Shown here one piece after another: positions 52,169 to 60,438 of a DNA stretch of 64,000 bases. The translations under genes and the position numbers were made by a program. This DNA comes from Rufibacter glacialis (lineage in GTDB: Bacteria; Bacteroidota; Bacteroidia; Cytophagales; Hymenobacteraceae), in NCBI RefSeq assembly GCF_008271745.1, contig NZ_VKKZ01000010.1, positions 773,677-837,676 on the forward strand, written 5' to 3'. How positions within the stretch are numbered: position 1 is the stretch's first letter; each line of letters opens with the position of its first letter. The notes under the pieces were generated by a model. That model ran no database searches and was not told the origin of the DNA. It saw only the letters and a program-made list of their open reading frames with translations.

Positions 52169-52208
52169 GCGTTTCAAGGCAGTTTCCTGAAAATCCGTCC
52201 TGAAACGC
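52169..52208. repeat. Intergenic 40-bp palindromic element, best-conserved copy
   Basis: GCGTTTCAAGGCAGTTTCC and its inverse GGAAAATCC...CTGAAACGC; near-perfect symmetry. Ten bases after the SDR stop codon. Confidence 0.8.
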
Positions 52209-52290
52209 CATGGTGTATTTTGGCCAGCTCCAACCGGATAGGGTCAAAAACAAGGCTAGTAGAGCTAAGAAAGGGCCAGGAAAAGGTAGT

Positions 52291-52350
52291 AAACCAAGGG
52301 AGGCTTTGGGGCTGGTTTGTGAAAACCAGCCCCAAAGCCTCCCTTGGTTT
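52291..52350. terminator. Long bidirectional terminator built on a palindromic element
   Basis: Perfect 28-bp arms (52291-52318 / 52323-52350), 4-nt loop. The inner 40 bases share the GGGGC / GCCCC and GGTTT / AAACC layout of the palindromic family. Confidence 0.85.
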
Positions 52351-52393
52351 TTAATGAGTTTTAACTAAGGGTTGTGCCTAGGAGGCCTTTTAC

Positions 52394-53158
52394 CTAGAAG
52401 AGCCTATGGTTGCTGAGGGGTTGGGGCAGCAGCAACAGGTTGTTTTTCCTGATGTAAGCCGTTTGGTCCTCCCATTCAATCCGGTACCATATATCTTCCT
52501 CCCCAGTGATATTCACCTTATGCCCTGTGCCCACCGTGGCCACCAAACCAGCTCCTGCTGATGGGGCCGTCATGATAGGAACGTTGCTGTTTTGAATGAT
52601 GCCTTGCTGGTCTAAGCTCAGAAAATTGGCAAAATAGAAAAGAAAGGCCATGTACATCAGGAAAAGGCTTTTGGCCCGCGCCCCTATGGGTTTCCGTTTA
52701 GACCAGTTAATAACCAATAGGGTGATGGTAATCACCGCCCCCACCAGTAAAAGCTCCAGGATTTGGGAGTAGTATTTGTAGAACTGGGTCTTAAAGAAGT
52801 TCCAGTCTGTGTACTCGTAGCCTGAAAGGTGTTGCTGCAGCCCCACTTCCTCCATCTTCCGTAAGACCGACCGGCTTGGGTGCTTGCTGTAATACAGCTG
52901 CAGGTAATGCATGGACTGGGTGTATTGCTGCAAGCCTTCCTGGATATGGGCCATCTTGAGGAGCATCTGCGGCGAGTAAACCCGTTCCTCTGCTAGAAGT
53001 TGCTCATAGATTCCCAGCGCTTGGGTGTACTTGTGCTGGTTGTACAAAGAATCTGCCTTGCTAAGTAAGCTGGTAGGCGATTGAGCCATAATTAGTTGTG
53101 GGCCAAAGAGCCAAAACGCACAAAAAAACAAACAGAATTTGCGGAATTTGTTTGGCAT
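52394..53158 (-). CDS. TPR and SH3-like domain membrane protein
   Basis: 254 aa. Signal peptide to about residue 25, two TPR units (SLLSKADSLYNQHKYTQALG, LLKMAHIQEGLQQYTQSMHY), a membrane pair at about 132-200 and an SH3-like C-terminus (GHKVNITGEEDIWYRIEWEDQTAYIRKNNL). The arrangement resembles BatE of the aerotolerance cluster, but no bat genes adjoin. The SH3 part should sit on the outer face and may bind peptidoglycan. Single gene. Confidence 0.82.
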   Translation of the reverse strand: MPNKFRKFCLFFCAFWLFGPQLIMAQSPTSLLSKADSLYNQHKYTQALGIYEQLLAEERVYSPQMLLKMAHIQEGLQQYTQSMHYLQLYYSKHPSRSVLRKMEEVGLQQHLSGYEYTDWNFFKTQFYKYYSQILELLLVGAVITITLLVINWSKRKPIGARAKSLFLMYMAFLFYFANFLSLDQQGIIQNSNVPIMTAPSAGAGLVATVGTGHKVNITGEEDIWYRIEWEDQTAYIRKNNLLLLPQPLSNHRLF

Positions 53159-53182
53159 TTACAGAAAGTGATGATACTTTTG
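53151..53182 (+). promoter_or_regulatory. Bacteroidota-type promoter for the tRNA-Lys genes
   Basis: TTTG at 53151-53154, 20-bp spacer, TACTTTTG at 53175-53182, all consensus. Transcription would begin about 40 bases before the first tRNA. Confidence 0.65.
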
Positions 53183-53227
53183 CATCGCAAATGAGGGTAA
53201 CGCCCTCTTAAGCAAAGGTAGTAAAAA

Positions 53228-53300
53228 GATTCTGTAGCTCAGCTGGTAGAGCAATACACTTTTAATGTATGGGTCCTGGGTTCGAATCCCAGCGGGATCA
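53228..53300 (+). tRNA. tRNA-Lys (UUU anticodon), copy 1
   Basis: 73 nt. Acceptor GATTCTG pairs with CGGGATC, D-arm GCTC/GAGC, anticodon stem ATACA/TGTAT with loop CTTTTAA (anticodon at 53261-53263), T-arm CTGGG/CCCAG with TTCGAAT. CCA is not encoded. Identical to the copy at 53368. Confidence 0.96.
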
Positions 53301-53310
53301 CTTTCTCTTA

Positions 53311-53343
53311 AAAGCCTTTCCGGCCCCTCGTCGGGAAGGCTTT
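53311..53343 (+). terminator. Terminator after tRNA-Lys 1
   Basis: AAAGCCTTTCCG / CGGGAAGGCTTT arms with one wobble, 9-nt loop, T run. Confidence 0.75.
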
Positions 53344-53367
53344 TTTTACCACCTTCAACTATTACCT

Positions 53368-53440
53368 GATTCTGTAGCTCAGCTGGTAGAGCAATACACT
53401 TTTAATGTATGGGTCCTGGGTTCGAATCCCAGCGGGATCA
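53368..53440 (+). tRNA. tRNA-Lys (UUU anticodon), copy 2
   Basis: Identical over 73 nt to copy 1, 67 bases further on. Its 3' flank, terminator included, is shared with the decayed copy at 56900. Confidence 0.96.
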
Positions 53441-53447
53441 CTTGGAA

Positions 53448-53476
53448 AAGCTTCTCTTCTTTTAGAAGAGAGGCTT
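53448..53476 (+). terminator. Terminator after tRNA-Lys 2
   Basis: 11-bp arms AAGCTTCTCTT / AAGAGAGGCTT with one wobble, followed by a T run. Confidence 0.75.
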
Positions 53477-54188
53477 TTTTTTTGATCCTTACCTCAGAAG
53501 AACTTGGTTCTTTCAATGTTCAAGGTGTTCTAGTTAATCTTCTTCTTGAAAGATTTTTGTAGGGAGGCTATATGCGCAACTACGATCCTTTAAGGGAGTA
53601 ACAATAAATAAAAGGCATCTCCTAGTCAATTGTCGCTGATGTCGAATTTTCCCAACACCATCCTTATTGGAATCATACCTTAACGCTATAGGTGGTTTTA
53701 GTAGTGTTGTTGCCGGTTTCTTTGCTCATGACTTCATTATAAAAGAAGAAGAGCACATTTACGAATGTAAGGATTAGGGCAAAAGAATTATAGATGAATC
53801 TTGTTGGTAATAAATATAAAGAAATATATAAAAGTTTAACTGGTATTTTGCCCTACAAGAAAATCGGAGTTAAGATTAAGCTTAGATTTAATTTGAAAAT
53901 AATCATCTTACCTAGTCAATGTTGTCCTGCTTTGGTTATAGATTAAATAGCTCTGATAATTATTTGTTTAAGTGATTTAAGCCTATAGTCTTCTTGTGGA
54001 GGCAGGGTAAAAGCTTTCAAGGCCTATATAGTAAAACCCTATTATGTAGGAATAATTAAATATTATAGGCTTGGAAGAGGGTATATTGATTGAATTGTAT
54101 AATTTTACACTTTGAATTGGCAGGCGTGTTCCTTTGCGCCGGTTCAATGAAAGTGGATTTAGTATGAATCGAAAATTCCAAACCAGTA
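53477..54188. other. AT-rich non-coding part of the accessory segment
   Basis: About 710 bases, notably AT-rich, with no frame of interest on either strand and no integrase remnant. The sudden base composition change begins soon after the tRNA-Lys terminator. Confidence 0.5.
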
Positions 54189-55496
54189 GTGAGTAATGCT
54201 GTTTTAGTTCAGGAGAAAGTAATAGAGGCGCCAATTGGCAAACCAAAAAGAAAAATTCAATACAAATTACAAGCCTTAAGAGGGATTGCTTCCTTGGCTG
54301 TCATATGGCATCATATAGGTAGTGAAGGGTATTTGGACAAGGTTTATAAATTAGATCTTGGATTTGTTCCTTATGGTAATATAAGACCTCTTTTATTTTT
54401 TATGCTTTCTGGATATATGGTTAGCTTAACAAATAAATCTAATCTTTCCAGCTGGGAGGAAATAAGATACTTTGGACAAAAAAGACTTTATAGACTATAT
54501 CCAATATATTTTATAGTTGTATTATGTACCTTTTTACTGAATTATGATAAAATTTCCATAAACCAGATTTTAAGCAATTTGTTATTCTTGCAAAGCTTTA
54601 CAAATGACGTGGTTTTTGAAAATAGGGCCTTATGGACAATGAGTTTTGAAGTGATGTTTTATTTTGTTTTTGTTTTAATTTCATTTTTTAATATAAAAAA
54701 GTTTTATGTGCCTTTAGGAGCACTCATTATAGGTATAGGGTTACTTTTAACAAACTCAAATTTTCCAATGCTAATCTCTGTCTGCTTTGGCTTAGTTTAT
54801 TGGGGTTGCGGTTTATTGTGTGGGGGTATAAAGTGGAAAAGCGTAAATCATGCCATATCCAATTTAATTGCTTTAGCCTTGTTGATCTTTTGCTACCAGC
54901 AATTGGAAGTCAGTGCGTTTGTGCTTAAAAAGCTACCACATTCTATGCTTCCTATGGCTTCAGATTTTATACATCACCCCATAAAGTTTATTCACCTAGC
55001 TTTTATCCCTGTTTGCTATTTAGTTATCCAAAGTTTTAATAGTAAAGAAGTTCCCTTTTGAAAAATTTTGCTATTGATAATATATTTACCTATAATATGT
55101 AGATTTGCTTATTTGTTGTACACTGATAAAGTGTATGAAGGTTTGTATATCCCTGCTATTTTATTCTTAATAAGTATCTTATTTTTGGTATTTTCTTTTC
55201 GAATTGAATTCGGATTAATTAAAAGAGCTTTAGTCTTTATAGGGGGTATTTCATATAGTACATACTTAATACATTTTCCAATTCTGTATTTATTTCATAG
55301 TGTTACATTATTTTCCGGCACTTGGTATACAGCTGCCATAAGGTTGGTTCTGTATCTTATAACCGTTTTTAGTATTTCCTATCTTCTAGAAAAGAAATAC
55401 CAAAGTTGGGTTATGGAAAAGATTGAAGCTAGGAGGCTAAGGAAGAGTCAAAATGGAATAAGCTTGTGGGATAGTTTGCCTAAGGCCGTTAGGTAA
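54189..55496 (+). pseudogene. Acyltransferase-3 family gene interrupted by one in-frame TGA
   Basis: A single frame of 436 codons starting at GTG 54189, broken only by TGA at 55059-55061. The N-terminal half has the family signature ALRGIASLAVIWHHIGSEGY with its conserved Arg and His; the C-terminal half has the closing FIGGISYSTYLIHFP. Ten or so membrane helices. Intact members O-acylate sugars in the envelope. A single G-to-A change (TGG to TGA) would explain the break. Sampled lines are only about 22 percent G+C, far below the chromosomal norm, indicating transfer. It could still give a truncated protein or be read through. Confidence 0.75.
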
Positions 55497-56121
55497 AGTG
55501 TTGGATCACTCGTTTACTACCTGGATCACTCGTTTACTACCATTATTTTCCGGTAAGTTTTTAAATCCCTTTGTTTGGTAAATGAAAAATTAATTCTCTT
55601 GGGTTGACTATTCATGATAATTACGAGATTTTTTGCGTTACCAAATATTTAGAAGAAATTTCCTGCTCTTTCTGCATAGGCTGGAAGTATCACTATGTTA
55701 GGTTCTAAGTCTAAGATATGCTTATTCCTGCACTTTAAGGAGAGGGTTCGTTTTTTCTTGGATAATTTGTAAGGAATTGTAAGATAGGTTATTGTGTAGG
55801 GGTAATGCCGGCCGTTGTATGCTCCGCGGCTGTGTCTTGATATTTTTTATTTTCCTTCCCGCTTTTGGTAAAGTATTCTCTTAATAACTTCTTCTGATTC
55901 TGACTTGATATTTGGTTACGCAATTACCTTGGTGCTCTTCTTTAGGTGTTTACACCAAATTAGTAAGGTTTGTATTGAATGGCGGATCACCTTTAGGATG
56001 AGTTTGAATAGGCAGTAGGAATTGCTAAGAACAATTATAGTCGACTAACGTATGGTTGAAAATAGTATAAGGTAATATCTATATATCTTAATAATCAACT
56101 AAAACAACAACAAGAGACTGT
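55497..56121. other. AT-rich non-coding region before the SGNH gene
   Basis: About 625 bases. Contains a perfect tandem duplication of 20 bp at 55502-55541. No gene or promoter match recognised. Confidence 0.5.
55502..55541. repeat. Perfect 20-bp tandem duplication
   Basis: TGGATCACTCGTTTACTACC at 55502-55521 and 55522-55541. GGATCACT also ends the tRNA-Lys genes, perhaps by chance. Confidence 0.85.
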
Positions 56122-56820
56122 ATGAGAAGAGCACTATATTCCATCCTTGCATTTTGCATCCTGGGTTTTCAGTGGGGTTGCCAGGGAGATGAGGTGGAAC
56201 CAGAGCCCGTACCAAAACCAGCCCCCATCGAAGTTAGAAACCCGAGGGTGTACGTGGTGCTTGGTTCTTCCACTGCCGAAGGAGTTGGTCCAGGGCCCTA
56301 TGATTCCAGTTGGGTAGGCCGAAGCATTACCTATCTTCGTGCTAATAAGGATAAGTTCAAAGGAGATACCATCATCAATCTAGCACGTGGAGGGTACACT
56401 TCCTTTGATATCATGCCTTCAGGCGATCAGAACCGGAATATCACCAAGGCCCTCAGCTATAAGCCTTATGCTATCATTATCAATATGCCGAGTAACGATA
56501 TTGCGAATGGAAGGTCTGTGGAAGACCAGATGAATAATTTTGCTGCCTTATCTGAGATGGCGAAGCAACAAAAGGTTGTTATGTGGGTGACCACGGCTCA
56601 GCCTAAAGACCTTAATGAAGATGGCAGGAAGAAGTTGATCGAACTTACCAATAGAATCAATACGGTTTATGGTGACCAAGTCATAGACTTTTGGTCAAGT
56701 GTTTCTAATCCCAATGGTACTATTCATGCGCAATATAATGCGGGAGATGGAATTCATATCAACAGTCCAGGGCACCGCCTCTTTTTTTCAAGGGTGATAG
56801 GAAAAAAAGTTTTCAATTAA
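56122..56820 (+). CDS. SGNH/GDSL-family hydrolase lipoprotein
   Basis: 232 aa with signal segment and lipobox FQWGC (Cys20), a Pro/Glu linker, then the SGNH blocks: YVVLGSSTAEG (catalytic Ser about 50), NLARGG, NMPSNDIANG (Asn) and the closing GDGIHINSPGH (Asp209, His212). It should cleave acyl esters at the cell surface. Beside the acyltransferase, a pair that adds and removes acyl groups from a surface polymer is a reasonable inference. Base composition is closer to the chromosome than that of the acyltransferase. Confidence 0.88.
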   Translation: MRRALYSILAFCILGFQWGCQGDEVEPEPVPKPAPIEVRNPRVYVVLGSSTAEGVGPGPYDSSWVGRSITYLRANKDKFKGDTIINLARGGYTSFDIMPSGDQNRNITKALSYKPYAIIINMPSNDIANGRSVEDQMNNFAALSEMAKQQKVVMWVTTAQPKDLNEDGRKKLIELTNRINTVYGDQVIDFWSSVSNPNGTIHAQYNAGDGIHINSPGHRLFFSRVIGKKVFN

Positions 56821-56899
56821 GTTCAGGCGGTTCCAGCCGTTTTCTTATTTGGCCTTTTGCAGCTATGTGTAACAGTTCTTTATTAGTAGAGTCAAAAGA

Positions 56900-56971
56900 G
56901 CTCCTGTACGCAAAGGTTAAAGCAATTTTCTTATTAGAGTCAGGTCCTAGGTTCGAATCCAAACGGGATCA
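56900..56971 (+). pseudogene. Decayed tRNA-Lys copy
   Basis: 72 nt aligned end to end with the two intact tRNA-Lys genes. The acceptor stem still pairs at 6 of 7 positions and TTCGAATCC is intact, but the D-arm, anticodon stem and T-stem are broken. The 3' half and the following terminator match copy 2 at all but 6 of about 69 positions. It is either a third tandem copy that decayed or one side of an old integration repeat. Confidence 0.8.
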
Positions 56972-56975
56972 CTTG

Positions 56976-57010
56976 AAAAAGCCTCTCTTCTTTTAAAAGA
57001 GAGGCTTTTT
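56976..57010 (+). terminator. Terminator following the tRNA remnant
   Basis: 14-bp perfect arms AAAAAGCCTCTCTT / AAGAGAGGCTTTTT; homologous to the terminator of tRNA-Lys 2. Confidence 0.75.
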
Positions 57011-57677
57011 TGTTAGGGTGGCAAGGAGTGAAGCCATCAATAAAGCGCAGGTGGTCCACATCCTTGCTTAATACCCCATCGGCTGTACTATAATCCCCTT
57101 TCTAAGCTTAAGTAGTTGGCAAATGAAAAGCTTTACTAAGTTGGGTATTTATATAAAGGGCGCAATCAATATTTAGCCTGCGTGGAGGCCGTTTATAAAA
57201 TAGACAAGACTGATACTTGCATTAAATCCTCTTGATTCAAAGCTAGGGGCAGAAATCGGCCTTCAGTGATCTGCTACCATGGTTTAATTCCAGCTAGGCA
57301 TCTAGACATCTATTAGGCAATGGCATTGGTTATGGCTGGGCAAAAGATTTACAGTTCGGGTAATAAAATCCGGGAAGGAGGTGAACTTGTAGAAGAAAGT
57401 GCGCGTAAGTTATTTTCACCCTCTCGGGTTTTTGTAAACAATGGACCCTTTTTGGAGCTGGAGAGTAGGAGGCAGGTTTGAGCGAAAGTCGCCCATACCT
57501 GGTTTTTGCTGACAGGCTTCTTGTTGATGGCTGAATGAGGGGCTATAAGTGCGCTCATTGTAATTAAGTAGGATTCCAAACGATTAACGCCATTCTCACT
57601 TTCAGCAAATTGTTTTAAATCTCGCAACTACACACCTGTAAATATTGGCAAAATGATGATAGTGGAAAGCGAAATCA

Positions 57678-57715
57678 CGTTTTAAGGGCTATTTTTCAAA
57701 GAATGGATAAAAAAC
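57678..57715. repeat. Intergenic 40-bp palindromic element, copy
   Basis: CGTTTTAAGGGC on the left, ATGGATAAAAAACT on the right around TATTTTTCAAAGA. Confidence 0.5.
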
Positions 57716-57881
57716 TATTTGAACAGGTTGGGTATTTTATAGGATGATTTCAAGGTTTTTTCTAAGTAAATATGTTTAAATGTCAATATTTAAGAAGAAA
57801 AATTTAAAATAAAGTCCAGTAACTTAACAAAACTAATAATTACTTGTATATTAGCGTCAAGAATAAGTAAATGGATAGTTT

Positions 57882-59948
57882 ATGAAGTCTGCTCCAATCT
57901 CCGTTGATGAATCTCAAAGTTTGAATGAATGGCTGACACTGAAATCTACAAGAACAGGCCGTAAAGCATGGTATTCAAAGTCTGTGGAAGGAATCGGAGT
58001 AGGTACTTTATCGTCCTCATCTGCCTCTACAGGCCGAATAATGCCGTATCTGCAATCCCTGTTAGGCACTGTGAAAGAAAGCGGGATTTCTTTTCTACTC
58101 TATGTTTCTAAAAAGCTTTCCCAAAAAGATCCTTTTGGTTTGAATAGTATCCTGGCGATGGGGTTGAAACTGCAGAGGATTTCCAAGCCTTACCAAAACT
58201 TCGTCATTTTCAGGAATGGGGAAGAGGCTGGGAATGCCCCGCTTTTGACTTCCTATGCCTCCGACTACGGCCTTGAACCATTTCAAGCTTCTTATAAAGG
58301 GATCGCAGCCTATGATGGATTTCCTGCTGCCCCTTTTCTAACGTCTTTTCAGGGCGCAACTTTCCGTGAAAGAGAAAGCATCCGCCTTTCACCGGGGCAA
58401 CGGTACCGGCAGGCTACTGCTTTGGATGAAGAGGTGGGCGCTCTCTTAGAAGCTGGGTATTGGGAATTCTCTTCATTTACGGGAGAGTTCTTCTGCACAG
58501 ACTACCTCATGGAACTGCTGAACATGGAGCCAGGGGCTGCAGTGGAAAGCTTTGAATCCTTCTTGCCGTTTATCAAAGAAAACCATCAAGAGGTCTTGGT
58601 TGATGCTTGGGTAGCCTTGGTCAACACCAATAGGCAATTTTCCTGTATAGTAGAAGTGCAGGGCACCGGAAGAGGAGCCACCTGGCTTAAAATGAAGGGG
58701 AAACCTTTGGTGAAGAATGGTCAAGTGGTGAAATTCATAGGTACGGTGCAAAATGTTTCTGAGTGGGTCGCAACGGAGACGCAGCTAACCGCAGAAGTAG
58801 CGAAAGCCGAAAAAGCAGCTCAACTCAAGACTGAGTTCGTTTCTTATATGAGCCATGAGATCAGAACTCCTCTCAATGCCATCATGGGCCTTACTTACCT
58901 TCTTTTGCAGGAAGAAGGCCTCAAAGAAGAATATAAAGACAACCTCAACTCTATCCATTTCTCCTCCCAGTGTCTATTGGCTCTCGTTAACAATACCTTA
59001 GACTACTCAAAAATAGAAGCCGGTAAAGTAGAGCTTGAGAAAGTGAATTTCCCTTTGAAAGACCTGTTGAAAAACACGCACCAGGCGTTGTATCTGCGGT
59101 CTATGGAGAAAATGGTAGACTTGGAGCTTTGCATAGACCCACGCACCCCTGCAGAAGTGGCTGGTGACCCCGTAAGGCTGATGCAGATTTTGAACAACCT
59201 GTTGAGTAATGCCATCAAATTCACTGACCGGGGAGCGGTAAGGCTGGAGGTAAAGGTCATTTACCAAACCAACCAGGAATGGGTTCTGGACTTCACGGTG
59301 TCAGACACGGGCATAGGCATTCCGCAGGAAAAGCAGAGCCATATTTTTGAAAGTTTTTCCCAGGCAAGTGCCTCTACCCACCGGAAATATGGCGGCACCG
59401 GCCTTGGTCTCTCTATCACCAAGAACCTGGTGGACCTGCACAAAGGAACCATCCAGGTGCAGAGTGAGCCCGGGAAAGGATCTGTGTTCAATGTGCGTCT
59501 CAAGTTTGTGAAGCCCCAGGCTTCTCTGGTAACGCTTCCTAAAACAAAAGGCGGCAAAATTCCCCATACCAAGCTGAAAGGAGTTAGAGTTTTGGTAGTG
59601 GATGACAATGTCATGAACAGAACAGTAGCCACCAAGCTCCTCTCCAACTGGAATGCAGTGGTTGAGACCGCCGACGACGGTTTGGTGGCATTAGAAAAAA
59701 TGGCTACTACCGGCTATGACATAGTCTTGATGGATTTGTACATGCCCGTTCTGGATGGATTCCAGACAGTGACGCGTATGCGCGAAGCGGGTCAAAAGGT
59801 CCCTGTCATAGCCTTGACAGCCAATGCGAGCGAAGAAGAGAGAAGAAGGATTTTGGAAGTAGGGGTGAATGATTACTTAACAAAACCGTTCGTGCCCCAA
59901 GATCTTTTCAATAAGTTATTGCAAAATCTGGACGGAAACAGGTTTTAA
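57882..59948 (+). CDS. Soluble hybrid histidine kinase (PAS-HisKA-HATPase-REC)
   Basis: 688 aa, no membrane helix. Residues 1-185 match no domain I know; a PAS-like segment follows at about 190-300 (YWEFSSFTGEFFCTDYLMEL). HisKA has MSHEIRTPLNAIMG with phospho-acceptor His325. The ATPase is complete: N box ILNNLLSNAIKFT, G1 DTGIGIPQE, G2 GGTGLGLSI. A C-terminal receiver carries VDDN, phospho-acceptor Asp618 in IVLMDLYMP and the KPF lysine. It should autophosphorylate, then move phosphate to its receiver. It is the only intact kinase in the three-gene signalling cluster, so it is the likely donor. Confidence 0.92.
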   Translation: MKSAPISVDESQSLNEWLTLKSTRTGRKAWYSKSVEGIGVGTLSSSSASTGRIMPYLQSLLGTVKESGISFLLYVSKKLSQKDPFGLNSILAMGLKLQRISKPYQNFVIFRNGEEAGNAPLLTSYASDYGLEPFQASYKGIAAYDGFPAAPFLTSFQGATFRERESIRLSPGQRYRQATALDEEVGALLEAGYWEFSSFTGEFFCTDYLMELLNMEPGAAVESFESFLPFIKENHQEVLVDAWVALVNTNRQFSCIVEVQGTGRGATWLKMKGKPLVKNGQVVKFIGTVQNVSEWVATETQLTAEVAKAEKAAQLKTEFVSYMSHEIRTPLNAIMGLTYLLLQEEGLKEEYKDNLNSIHFSSQCLLALVNNTLDYSKIEAGKVELEKVNFPLKDLLKNTHQALYLRSMEKMVDLELCIDPRTPAEVAGDPVRLMQILNNLLSNAIKFTDRGAVRLEVKVIYQTNQEWVLDFTVSDTGIGIPQEKQSHIFESFSQASASTHRKYGGTGLGLSITKNLVDLHKGTIQVQSEPGKGSVFNVRLKFVKPQASLVTLPKTKGGKIPHTKLKGVRVLVVDDNVMNRTVATKLLSNWNAVVETADDGLVALEKMATTGYDIVLMDLYMPVLDGFQTVTRMREAGQKVPVIALTANASEEERRRILEVGVNDYLTKPFVPQDLFNKLLQNLDGNRF

Positions 59949-60438
59949 GATCCGCTCCCGCAAAGGGAAGGGACCCAACGCCTTTTTGACCTTCTTTTTG
60001 AAAAAGGCATAAAAAGAAAGCTTTGATTTTTTTACCGAAGAGGGAGGGGGACAAGCAGTTGGTTAGGAATAGTAGAAAACCACGCATTTGTAGAAAAAGA
60101 GCTGCTAATCTTTCCTTTCTATGAGGTGGATTCAACCAGAAATGGGTGCTAAGTAAATGCTTGCCGCATTCTATGCCTTCTTCCAATCTATTGGTCAGGC
60201 AGGCATTTTAACTTGTAATTATAAAACAAGGAAACAAAGATAATGGCCTAATGAAGGTGTAGGTAGCTTCTTTGATAAATGTTATATGCATAGGGAGCCG
60301 GTGGTTTGGGGATTTGACTTTTTTATTTATAAAGTTGGAAGACAGAAGGACGCAATTCAATTAACGTAAATCACAATACTTTCTTAAATTGGCGGAAAGT
60401 GATAGTTAATTGGTCTCTTACATTCAGTTTTGGCTCCC
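59949..60438. other. Intergenic region between the kinase and the sigma-54 regulator
   Basis: About 490 bases. A palindromic element lies at 59981-60016. No sigma-54 or TAnnTTTG promoter match convinced me. No gene seen. Confidence 0.4.
59981..60016. repeat. Intergenic 40-bp palindromic element, copy
   Basis: CCTTTTTGACCTTC on the left and AAGGCATAAAAAG on the right around TTTTTGAAAA. Confidence 0.55.

Larger units (their letters stand above)
56821..57881. other. Non-coding region with the tRNA-Lys remnant
   Basis: About 1060 bases. It holds the decayed tRNA (56900-56971) and its terminator, then about 870 bases without a supportable gene. A 92-codon minus-strand frame (57349-57627) has no features. 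A palindromic element copy lies at 57678-57715. Confidence 0.5.

Noticed and set aside
55059-55061. TGA as a selenocysteine codon in the acyltransferase
   Set aside because: The family uses no selenocysteine and I see no insertion element hairpin after it; a nonsense mutation is simpler.
57349-57627. 92-codon minus-strand frame
   Set aside because: No start signal, no domain, in a repeat- and remnant-rich region.
53441-57881. A complete genomic island with integrase
   Set aside because: No integrase, transposase or relaxase was found; only the bounding tRNA copies and base composition suggest past integration.
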